Shown here: positions 1-5,654 of the stretch, one piece after another
Numbering within the stretch: position 1 is the first letter of the stretch
Layout: each line of letters starts with the position of its first letter
Assembly: GCA_030727885.1 (NCBI GenBank)
Contig: JANRAT010000037.1
Coordinates: 4,803-10,456, forward strand
Length of the DNA: 5,654 nt
Source of the DNA: Rhodospirillales bacterium
Lineage (GTDB): Bacteria > Pseudomonadota > Alphaproteobacteria > Rhodospirillales > Casp-alpha2
Direction: 5' to 3'
Position numbers and translations under genes: made by a program
The notes under the pieces: model-generated
The model's input: the letters and a program-made list of their open reading frames with translations, nothing else
Databases searched by the model: none
What the model was told of the DNA's origin: nothing

Positions 1-214
1 CCTCATAGCCATCCATTTCGGGCATCATGATGTCGAGGATGATGATGTCAGGGGTTTCCCGGATGCTGAGTTCGAGGGCTTCTGCACCGTTGGTGGCAAA
101 CAGAATATCGCCGAGTTCCTCGAGGGTCCCGCTCATCACTTCGATGTTGAGCAATTCGTCATCAACGATCAGAATCTTTGGCGTTGTCGGATATACGTTT
201 GCAGGCATTATCAT
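1..214 (-). CDS. Response regulator receiver protein, N-terminal part (3' end beyond left edge)
   Basis: This is the first 71 codons of a response regulator that runs out of the window on the left. The visible protein is a REC domain. It has the acidic pair D18-D19 in ILIVDDE, and the phosphoacceptor should be D61 in IIILDIMMPEMDGYE, at the end of beta-3. The switch Thr/Ser, the conserved Lys and any output domain (GGDEF, HD-GYP, DNA-binding or none) are not visible. The start is taken at ATG 214-212, which overlaps the kinase stop codon (TGA 213-211) as ATGA. A second in-frame ATG lies two codons later at 208-206. A weak GGTG lies 7 nt before the first ATG and a GAGAGG 16 nt before it, so translation probably depends on coupling to the kinase gene. 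The overlap suggests this protein is the dedicated partner of that kinase (inference). The REC assignment is firm; the output is unknown. Confidence 0.9.
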   Translation of the reverse strand, partial: MIMPANVYPTTPKILIVDDELLNIEVMSGTLEELGDILFATNGAEALELSIRETPDIIILDIMMPEMDGYE

Positions 215-3200
215 TCGCAGACACCAGTTTCCTCTCGGATGTCTTTAAGGATAGCACGCGCTCCCTCAAAATCGAGCTTTTCCGCAGCTTTTGACAAAGC
301 CTTGAATTTGACCCTCGCCTGACCCTTCAGCAGATTTTCCAAATCGCCGAGCTGATTTCTTGCCGATATGCGCTTTGAAGCGAAAGCGACGTCAAGTTTC
401 GTCAGCAGGGTCTCAAGACGGACAAGATCAATCTCCGCGTCTGCAGATGCAGGCAACGGCTTCGGTGTTTCGGCGGGGATGGCGGTCAACTTGTCCAGGG
501 TTTGCTTGACCTGAATGTGGGCGGAGAAAATGGCATTTGTGTCAATGTCCTCGAGACCGTTTTTGTCGATGGCGATTTCGAAATCACGAGCGGCCTGTTG
601 CAAGGCCTCGGCACCGACGGTACCGGCCAGTCCGGCAACGGTGTGCGCCAGTCTCGATGCGGTTTTAACATCGCCGGCGGCAAGGGACTTCGTCATGTTG
701 CTTTGAAAATCAGCATACTTGGCGTTGAAATCACGCAGCAGCTTGAGAAAGAAAACATCATCCAGTCCCAGACGTTCCTTGGCGCGGGCAAAGTTGAATC
801 CATCGGCCTTGTCGGGTAAATCGGCTGTCTGCATTTCAGGACTCGCTTTTGCTGAAGAATTCGTTGGGTCGGCATGCGATGGTGCCCCGGGTCTGTCCGG
901 GGACCAGCGGCTCAGGGTTTCAAACAGCATCTTTGCATCAATGGGCTTCGAGACATGATCAACCATGCCGGCTGCGAGGCAGGAGTCACGCTCTTCATCC
1001 ATGGCGTGCGCGGTCATGGCGATGATCGGTATGTGTTTCGCCTTTGGCAACGCCAGAATTTGCCGCGCCGCCTCATAGCCATCCATCACCGGCATCTGCA
1101 GGTCCATCAGAATAACATCGACCCCGTCAGGGTTCTTGGCCATGCGGTCGACGGCAATTTTCCCATTTTCGGCAACCTCGGTGTGGGTGCCTACTTCTTC
1201 AAGGATGCCGGCGGCAACCTGCTGGTTGATGGTATTATCCTCAACCAGCAGCACTCTTAATCCTGCGAGTGATTTGTGAAGACTTGCATCATCCGCACCA
1301 ACTATCTTGGGCTGGGTTTTCGGTAAGTAGCCCGTTGCAAAGTGTTCGATGACGGCATCGATCAAAACAGAAACATTGATAGGTTTGCTCAGGAAGCCTG
1401 CGAGTTCAATGTTGTCTGTCGCATTCAGAACATCTTCGCGACCAAATGCGGAGACCAGGAAGGTCGCCGGTTTCTTGCTGGTGCCACATGCGGATTGCAT
1501 CCGCTTGATCAGTTCAACCCCATCGAGTTCAGGCATCCGCCAGTCAATCAGCAGCAGATCAAAGGGCGTGCCGCTTTCCTGGCGCGACTCGAACAATGCC
1601 AGGGCTTCGACCGGGTCATTCAGGCTATCGATCTGGCTGAACTTGAGGCCGCGCATGATATCGGTCAGAATTTCCAGAGATGTACTGTTGTCATCAACGA
1701 TCAGCACACGCAGCTTCTCTGGATCCAATGATACCGGCAGAGCGCGCACATGCTTTTTAATTTGCAGGTCCATCGGCACCTCGACCCGGAATGTGCTGCC
1801 TTTGCCCAAAGTGCTTTCGACGCTGATGGTGCCCCCCATAATTTTTAAAAGCTCTTTGGTGATCGTCAACCCGAGGCCGGTGCCGCCGTATTGCCGGGTG
1901 ATACTGTCGTCAGCCTGTGTAAACGGTGTGAACAGTTTATCCTTTTGATCGTCCGACATGCCGATGCCGGTATCGGATACCGTAAAGACGTAGGTCCCGC
2001 TGTGCTTGGTCTGATTGATAATTTCAGCATGTAAAACGACCTCGCCGGCTTTCGTGAACTTGACGGCATTACTGGCGAGGTTGGTCAGGATCTGCCCTAG
2101 TCTGAGCGGGTCGCCGATCAACGCAGTGGGGATATCGGGGGCCGTCCTGAACAGGATTTCGATATCTTTGTCGCCGACAGTTTCGGCAATCAGTGTGGCG
2201 ACATTCTGCATGACGGTCTCAAGATCAAAGGGAACGTTTTCCAGTTCGACCTTGCCGGCCTCCAGTTTCGAGAAGTCGAGAATGTCATTGATGATGCCAA
2301 GCAGGGCGTGCGCCGATGAATACACCTTTTGTATGTAATCTTTCGCTTTCGGCGACAGCTCATTTTTCAGGGCCAGACGGCTAAGGCCGAGAATGGCATT
2401 CATCGGCGTGCGGATTTCGTGGCTCATGTTTGCCAGGAAAGCGGACTTGGCGACGTTTGCCGCCTCGGCTTTTTCCCGCGCTTCCTTGAGTTCGGTGATA
2501 TCGACGCGAAAGCCGATGGAGCCGCCGTCCGGGGTTTTGCGATCGGTAATTTTCAACCACCGGCCGGAGGTCATTTTCCGTTCGAACGTGCGATCCTCCA
2601 AACGGTGTTCGATTGTTCTCCTTTTAACCCAGGCATCAATTTCATCTCTCGGAATATCGTACTCGCCCCGTTTGGCTCCTTCGCGGATGATGGTTTCGAA
2701 GCTGTTTCCCGGCACCAGAAATTCGGCTGATTTCGGATAGTATTCTTTGTACTTTTCGTTGCTCATCAGCAGTTTGTCGTCGGCATCGAAATAGACAAAA
2801 GCCTCGTCCAGAACGGAAATGGCAGCGATCAGACGTTCCTGTGCCTGCTTTGCTTCCTGTTCGGCGCGGATACGGACCGTAATGTCGGAATAGGTCGTCA
2901 CAAAGCCGCCATCCGGCAACGGCGTGCCGCGAATGTCCAGGATTGTCCCGTTCGGTCGGGTACGCGTGAACTGGTGCGCCTGCATTTTTCTGGCCAGCGC
3001 CAGGCGCTCATTGATCTGTTCTTCGGCATCGCCCGGACCGTATTCGCCGCGTGCCGCGTTGATCTCGAACGCCAGCCGCAAAGGCGAGCCGACCGGCATT
3101 TTATCTTTCGGAAAATCCAGTAATTCATAAAACCGGTCGTTCATGACCTGCAAATTGAGCTGATTATCAACCATGGAAATCCCCTGGTTGATGGATTCCA

Positions 3201-3894
3201 GCGTCAGATGCAGAAGGTCGCTCTGCCGTTTGTTTTCGGCGCGCATGTCATTGATGCGGAATATGAAGCGGATCATGACAAAGGCGGCGATCAGGATCAC
3301 CGGCAGGACGAACAGGCCGACGATCAGCAGGTTCAGGGTGTTATTGATAATCTGCCCTGTGTTTTGCAGGGCTTTCTCGGCCTGGGCCTGGATCGCTTCG
3401 CTGAGCCGGTTCATGGCGGCTGCCGAAAGTGTGTCATCGACCCGGTCCAACCGGTCAACTTCGTTGCTGGTCAGTCCGCTATTAACCGACAGTTCGGCAT
3501 CGCCCAGGCGGTCACGGTATTCCTCGATCACAGCACGGACGATGCCCAGTGCCTGCTTTTCCGTTTCGCTCGGCTCAAGATCAAGCAGAGCACCTATGGC
3601 TTTCAGCGAAAGGGCAATGTTATATTCGGCCGCTTCCCGGTATTTTGCCTCCTGGCGCAGGACATAATTTTTGAAATTATGAATCAGGCCGTTATAGCCC
3701 ATGTGACGATGCAGCTCGGCCAGGGCAATGGATTTTTTAGCCTGGATTTCTTCTTGCACTTTCCAGGCGGCATTGATGTTGCTGATACGATCATAACTCA
3801 GATACAGAAAAGATGAGAACGCGACGACCAGAAACAGGGCAATGGCGACGACAAGCCGCGCATCCTTTGAAAGTTTTTTAGAGTTTGTCGTCAT
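211..3894 (-). CDS. Membrane-bound hybrid sensor histidine kinase (PAS-PAS-HisKA-HATPase-REC-REC-HPt)
   Basis: A 1227-residue tripartite hybrid kinase of the BarA/ArcB-like general class. Domains in order: a short basic N-terminus; TM1 about 13-34; a largely helical extracytoplasmic sensor about 35-186; TM2 about 187-208; a PAS_7-like domain about 226-342; a second PAS_7-like domain about 353-468; HisKA with the H-box SHEIRTP and phosphoacceptor H492; HATPase about 593-710 with N-box residues N605 and N609, G1 DTGIGM (641-646), F-box F655/F658 and G2 GGTGLGL (670-676); REC1 about 728-852 (D734, D735, phosphoacceptor D784, S815, K837); REC2 about 879-997 (E885, D886, D931, T961, K983); HPt about 1030-1140 with H1084; and a helical tail about 1155-1225. 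No HAMP-length segment separates TM2 from the first PAS. All catalytic kinase motifs are intact, so it should autophosphorylate and run a multistep relay, probably to the overlapping downstream regulator. The ATG at 3894 is preceded by GGAG at a 10-nt spacing. The signal sensed cannot be read from the sequence. It could equally be called BarA-like, but no orthology is claimed. Confidence 0.96.
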   Translation of the reverse strand: MTTNSKKLSKDARLVVAIALFLVVAFSSFLYLSYDRISNINAAWKVQEEIQAKKSIALAELHRHMGYNGLIHNFKNYVLRQEAKYREAAEYNIALSLKAIGALLDLEPSETEKQALGIVRAVIEEYRDRLGDAELSVNSGLTSNEVDRLDRVDDTLSAAAMNRLSEAIQAQAEKALQNTGQIINNTLNLLIVGLFVLPVILIAAFVMIRFIFRINDMRAENKRQSDLLHLTLESINQGISMVDNQLNLQVMNDRFYELLDFPKDKMPVGSPLRLAFEINAARGEYGPGDAEEQINERLALARKMQAHQFTRTRPNGTILDIRGTPLPDGGFVTTYSDITVRIRAEQEAKQAQERLIAAISVLDEAFVYFDADDKLLMSNEKYKEYYPKSAEFLVPGNSFETIIREGAKRGEYDIPRDEIDAWVKRRTIEHRLEDRTFERKMTSGRWLKITDRKTPDGGSIGFRVDITELKEAREKAEAANVAKSAFLANMSHEIRTPMNAILGLSRLALKNELSPKAKDYIQKVYSSAHALLGIINDILDFSKLEAGKVELENVPFDLETVMQNVATLIAETVGDKDIEILFRTAPDIPTALIGDPLRLGQILTNLASNAVKFTKAGEVVLHAEIINQTKHSGTYVFTVSDTGIGMSDDQKDKLFTPFTQADDSITRQYGGTGLGLTITKELLKIMGGTISVESTLGKGSTFRVEVPMDLQIKKHVRALPVSLDPEKLRVLIVDDNSTSLEILTDIMRGLKFSQIDSLNDPVEALALFESRQESGTPFDLLLIDWRMPELDGVELIKRMQSACGTSKKPATFLVSAFGREDVLNATDNIELAGFLSKPINVSVLIDAVIEHFATGYLPKTQPKIVGADDASLHKSLAGLRVLLVEDNTINQQVAAGILEEVGTHTEVAENGKIAVDRMAKNPDGVDVILMDLQMPVMDGYEAARQILALPKAKHIPIIAMTAHAMDEERDSCLAAGMVDHVSKPIDAKMLFETLSRWSPDRPGAPSHADPTNSSAKASPEMQTADLPDKADGFNFARAKERLGLDDVFFLKLLRDFNAKYADFQSNMTKSLAAGDVKTASRLAHTVAGLAGTVGAEALQQAARDFEIAIDKNGLEDIDTNAIFSAHIQVKQTLDKLTAIPAETPKPLPASADAEIDLVRLETLLTKLDVAFASKRISARNQLGDLENLLKGQARVKFKALSKAAEKLDFEGARAILKDIREETGVCE

Positions 3895-3904
3895 TAAAGG
3901 GCGG

Positions 3905-3908
3905 CTCC
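3905..3908 (-). promoter_or_regulatory. Ribosome binding site of the hybrid kinase gene
   Basis: On the minus strand, GGAG lies 10 nt upstream of the ATG at 3894-3892. The spacing is slightly long but acceptable, and the start gives a normal short basic N-terminus before TM1, which supports this start codon. Confidence 0.6.
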
Positions 3909-3926
3909 AGGTGTCCTGTAACGGTG

Positions 3927-3955
3927 ATCATATCTGAATCTTCAGGTTATGGCAG
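3927..3955 (-). promoter_or_regulatory. Candidate sigma70-type promoter of the kinase-regulator operon
   Basis: On the minus strand, a -35-like CTGCCA (3955-3950, 4 of 6 to TTGACA) and a -10-like TATGAT (3932-3927, 5 of 6 to TATAAT) are separated by exactly 17 nt. Transcription would start near 3920, giving a leader of about 25 nt that contains the GGAG ribosome binding site. The match is seen by eye only. Such hexamers occur by chance, so the main support is the optimal spacing and the position just upstream of the gene after a 206-nt gap. Confidence 0.4.
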
Positions 3956-3959
3956 GTTA
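3943..3959 (-). repeat. Heptamer direct repeat TAACCTG, 10-bp period, at the candidate -35
   Basis: On the minus strand TAACCTG occurs twice, at 3959-3953 and 3949-3943, separated by CCA. The repeat period is 10 bp, about one DNA turn, and the candidate -35 hexamer falls across the first copy and the spacer. A 12-bp palindrome CTGAATCTTCAG (plus strand, 3934-3945) overlaps the end of the second copy and lies in the -35/-10 spacer. Tandem repeats with a period of 10-11 bp are typical of sites bound by OmpR/PhoB-type regulators. Calling this an operator is inference. Confidence 0.4.
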
Positions 3960-4026
3960 ATCCTGACAGACTGAAAAGCCGATCGTCACAGGGCTACCTA
4001 TGATGCCTCGGATGCTTCGTCAGTGT

Positions 4027-4064
4027 CTTTTTGGGGGCGACAAAGTCTCCGCCCCCTTGAAAAG
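4027..4064 (-). terminator. Strong GC-rich hairpin downstream of bcp; possible but atypical terminator
   Basis: The arms GGGGGCG (4033-4039) and CGCCCCC (4050-4056) form a perfect 7-bp stem around a 10-nt loop. A flanking outer pairing CTTTT (4027-4031) with AAAAG (4060-4064) extends it past a small internal loop. It lies about 37-74 nt after the bcp stop codon. Read on the minus strand, the stem is followed by AAAAAG and not by a run of T, so it is not a canonical intrinsic terminator. It may stabilise the bcp transcript 3' end or act as a weak terminator. The hairpin is seen directly; the function is inferred. Confidence 0.35.
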
Positions 4065-4100
4065 TGGAAAGCCGAAAAAGCAGAGAGGCATGAGCGCAGA

Positions 4101-4562
4101 TCAAAGCGCTTTCAATGTGGCCAGGACATCCTCGGCATGACCCTTGACCTTCACTTTAGGCCAGACGTGACGAATAACGCCCTTGCCGTCGATGATGAAG
4201 GTCGCGCGGGCGATCCCCATGTATTTTCTCCCATACAGGCTTTTTTCGACCCACACGCCGAACGCTTCGCAAAGCGTGCCGTCTTCGTCTGACACCAGCT
4301 GAAACGGCAGTGACAGTTTTTCGACGAAGTTGTCATGCCGTTTGACGCTGTCCTTGGAGACGCCGACGATAACGGCGCCGGCCTTTTCAAAATCCTTGCT
4401 GTGATCACGGAAGTCCTGTGCTTCGGTGGTGCAGCCGGGTGTCATGTCTTTCGGATAAAAATACAGCACCACTGTTTTGCCCTTAAGGCTTTTCAGGGAC
4501 AGGGTTTCGCCGCCGTTTGTCGGCAGCGTGAAGTCCGGGGCTTTGTCACCGCTTTCAAGCAT
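4101..4562 (-). CDS. bcp: Thiol peroxidase / peroxiredoxin of the Bcp (PrxQ) family
   Basis: A complete 153-residue cytosolic peroxiredoxin, the normal length for Bcp/PrxQ, which reduces hydrogen peroxide and organic hydroperoxides with electrons usually drawn from thioredoxin. The thioredoxin-like fold opens with GDKAPDFTLP. The active site is TPGCTTEA, with peroxidatic Cys C44, T41 in the conserved PxxxT/SxxC position, and R119 in the RATFIID segment as the likely catalytic Arg. There is no signal peptide. The resolving Cys that many PrxQ enzymes carry five residues after the peroxidatic one is absent (Q49); the only other Cys is C98 in TLCEAFGVW. It may therefore work as a 1-Cys enzyme or use C98. 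The ATG at 4562 is supported by AAGGAG 8 nt upstream. It lies 69 nt after glnE and may share its transcript; no functional link to GlnE is implied. Confidence 0.96.
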   Translation of the reverse strand: MLESGDKAPDFTLPTNGGETLSLKSLKGKTVVLYFYPKDMTPGCTTEAQDFRDHSKDFEKAGAVIVGVSKDSVKRHDNFVEKLSLPFQLVSDEDGTLCEAFGVWVEKSLYGRKYMGIARATFIIDGKGVIRHVWPKVKVKGHAEDVLATLKAL

Positions 4563-4570
4563 CTATTGTT

Positions 4571-4576
4571 CTCCTT
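4571..4576 (-). promoter_or_regulatory. Strong ribosome binding site of bcp
   Basis: On the minus strand AAGGAG lies 8 nt upstream of the ATG at 4562-4560. This near-consensus site fixes the bcp start codon. Confidence 0.8.
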
Positions 4577-4616
4577 GCAGGGTTGTTGGCTTACGTCTCT
4601 TTGGAGTCATATGTGG

Positions 4617-4630
4617 TGCCGGGTGCGGCA
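4617..4630 (-). other. Small hairpin directly after the glnE stop codon
   Basis: On the minus strand TGCCG and CGGCA pair around a CACC loop, beginning one base after the glnE TAA. The stem is only 5 bp and has no following T-run, so it is unlikely to terminate transcription. It may mark the end of the glnE message or be chance. No convincing promoter was seen in the 69-nt glnE-bcp gap. Confidence 0.25.
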
Positions 4631-4631
4631 T

Positions 4632-5654
4632 TTAAATACCGGGAGATTCAGGCTCGCCGGATTTGACCGGATCGCCCAGCAGGCGAATGAATATTTCCCG
4701 TACCGCTGTCTGGGTATCGATAAGTCGTGCCGACAACGCGGCAAAATCCTGAGAGCCGCTGACCAATGCCAGATCTTCACGCAGCGGCTCGGAAAATCCG
4801 TCGACCTTCGGGTCCGTCATGTCGCCTTCGATGGTCAGGGCCAGGAATGTCTGCAAATCACGATACAAAGATTTGGCGTCGCCCAGTATGATGGCATCAT
4901 CGGCATTGATCAGGCCAAATTCGGCAGCGCGCTGGAAAACGATGCCGGCATCGGATGACAGGATGTCTGGATGCTCACGGGCGTTCACCAGAACCAGATA
5001 TTGCGCCAGAAAATCGACATCGACCTGACCGCCGCTGACCTGCTTGATCGCCCATATGCATGATGTCGCATATTGCTTCTCGATGCGACCGCGCATCTTG
5101 GCGATTTCCCCGGCAGTGGTCGTCCGGTCACGTTCGGAAATCAGGGTTTCGCGCACAATCTGCTCGACCGCGCTGCCGATGCTTCCGGTTGCGAAAATGA
5201 CCCGGGCACGGACCAGCGCCATGTGCTCCCAGGTCCAGGCGGTTTCCTTGTAATACCGCTCGAAACCCTCAAGCGCCGTGGCGATCGGCCCTTTGTTGCC
5301 ACTCGGGCGCAGCCGCATGTCGACTTCGTACAATGTGCCTTCGGCAGTCATTGAGGCGATGGCATTGATGATCCGCTGACCCAGTCTGCTGAAATACTGC
5401 GAGGCGGGCAGGGGCCTCTTGCCGTCCGAGATGATGTCCTGTTGTTCGGATGTGTAGATGAAAATGAGGTCGATGTCGCTCGACGGCGTCAGTTCGCGCG
5501 AGCCCAGTTTGCCGAGCGCCAGCGTGCAGAATTGTCCGCCGGGAACGGACCCGTGATTTTTTTCGAACTCGGAGATGGTCTGCGGGATCAGGGTCTGCAA
5601 AACGGCATCGGCGATGTCGCTGAAATAGCCGGCGGCTGCGCCTGCACTGATCAC
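4632..5654 (-). CDS. glnE: Glutamine synthetase adenylyltransferase/deadenylylase, C-terminal part (5' end beyond right edge)
   Basis: The last 340 codons of GlnE, a bifunctional cytosolic enzyme of about 950-1000 residues. Its N-terminal half removes AMP from glutamine synthetase and its C-terminal half adds AMP from ATP, under control of PII and glutamine. The visible part is the adenylylating nucleotidyltransferase domain. It shows GKLGSRELTPSSDIDLIFIY (fragment residues 48-67) with metal-binding D60 and D62, the third acidic residue D112 in YEVDMRLRPSG, and the GlnE signature FERYYKETAWTWEHMALVRAR (131-151). A helical C-terminal domain follows, with KQVSGGQVDVDFLAQYL (204-220). All catalytic residues of this half are present. 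The codon at the right edge (GTG) is internal and should not be read as a start. The gene ends with TAA at 4634-4632. The deadenylylating half and the linker are outside the window. Confidence 0.97.
   Translation of the reverse strand: MISAGAAAGYFSDIADAVLQTLIPQTISEFEKNHGSVPGGQFCTLALGKLGSRELTPSSDIDLIFIYTSEQQDIISDGKRPLPASQYFSRLGQRIINAIASMTAEGTLYEVDMRLRPSGNKGPIATALEGFERYYKETAWTWEHMALVRARVIFATGSIGSAVEQIVRETLISERDRTTTAGEIAKMRGRIEKQYATSCIWAIKQVSGGQVDVDFLAQYLVLVNAREHPDILSSDAGIVFQRAAEFGLINADDAIILGDAKSLYRDLQTFLALTIEGDMTDPKVDGFSEPLREDLALVSGSQDFAALSARLIDTQTAVREIFIRLLGDPVKSGEPESPGI

Noticed and set aside
1..1086. Identical 16-bp stretch CCTCATAGCCATCCAT at 1-16 and 1071-1086
   Set aside because: Both copies encode the MDGYE motif after the phosphoacceptor loop of REC domains (the separate regulator and kinase REC2). 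This is shared protein family sequence, not a mobile or regulatory repeat.
1349..1948. A 199-codon open frame on the plus strand across the REC1/HATPase part of the kinase
   Set aside because: It lies wholly antisense to a kinase frame with clear motifs. The translation is Ser/Arg-rich and low in recognisable structure, as expected of a shadow frame.
3208..3816. A 202-codon open frame on the plus strand opposite the kinase sensor region
   Set aside because: It is antisense to the TM/sensor coding region, has no recognisable domain and no separate evidence of expression such as a good ribosome binding site or promoter.
4002..4019. Tandem 9-bp near-repeat GATGCCTCG/GATGCTTCG in the bcp-kinase gap
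   Set aside because: It has only two copies with one mismatch, is not placed at any promoter element, and is easily explained by chance.
4103..4112. 10-bp palindrome AAAGCGCTTT at the 3' end of bcp
   Set aside because: It overlaps the last codons and stop of bcp, has no loop and no T-run, so it is not a credible terminator or operator.
4335..4958. A 207-codon plus-strand open frame spanning the bcp-glnE junction
   Set aside because: It overlaps two firmly identified genes and their intergenic gap on the opposite strand; no domain is visible in it.

Overview
The window looks like ordinary chromosome from a Gram-negative bacterium, most likely an alphaproteobacterium. The basis is the moderate G+C (low to mid 50s by eye), two PAS_7-type sensor modules in one hybrid kinase, an alphaproteobacterial-looking Bcp peroxiredoxin and a GlnE C-terminal half. 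The genus cannot be fixed; a marine Rhodospirillales-type organism is only a guess. All four genes lie on the minus strand, so transcription runs from the right edge to the left. No mobile element, tRNA, rRNA or CRISPR array was seen.

Right to left in the order of transcription: (1) the 3' part of glnE (4632-5654, cut by the right edge), the C-terminal adenylylating half of the enzyme that modifies glutamine synthetase; (2) after a 69-nt gap, a complete bcp/prxQ thiol peroxidase gene (4101-4562) with a strong ribosome binding site; (3) a 206-nt intergenic region with a GC-rich hairpin near the bcp end and a plausible sigma70-type promoter carrying a heptamer direct repeat near the kinase end; (4) a 1227-residue membrane-bound hybrid histidine kinase (211-3894) with the order TM - extracytoplasmic helical sensor - TM - PAS - PAS - HisKA - HATPase - REC - REC - HPt - helical tail; (5) the N-terminus of a separate response regulator (1-214, cut by the left edge), whose start codon overlaps the kinase stop codon as ATGA.

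The kinase and the response regulator very probably form one translationally coupled signalling pair. The full set of phosphorelay residues is present: H492, D784, D931 and H1084 in the kinase, and D61 in the regulator. This permits a His-Asp-His-Asp relay ending on the downstream regulator. The regulator's output domain is outside the window, so the response is unknown. glnE and bcp could share a transcript. The hairpin, the longer gap and the candidate promoter suggest that the kinase operon is transcribed separately.

No clearly new system is visible. The points most worth a second look are the small repeat/palindrome cluster in the kinase promoter, a distinctive His- and Asn-rich motif in the kinase sensor domain, the missing lysine in the HPt active-site motif, and the absence of the usual resolving cysteine in the peroxiredoxin.
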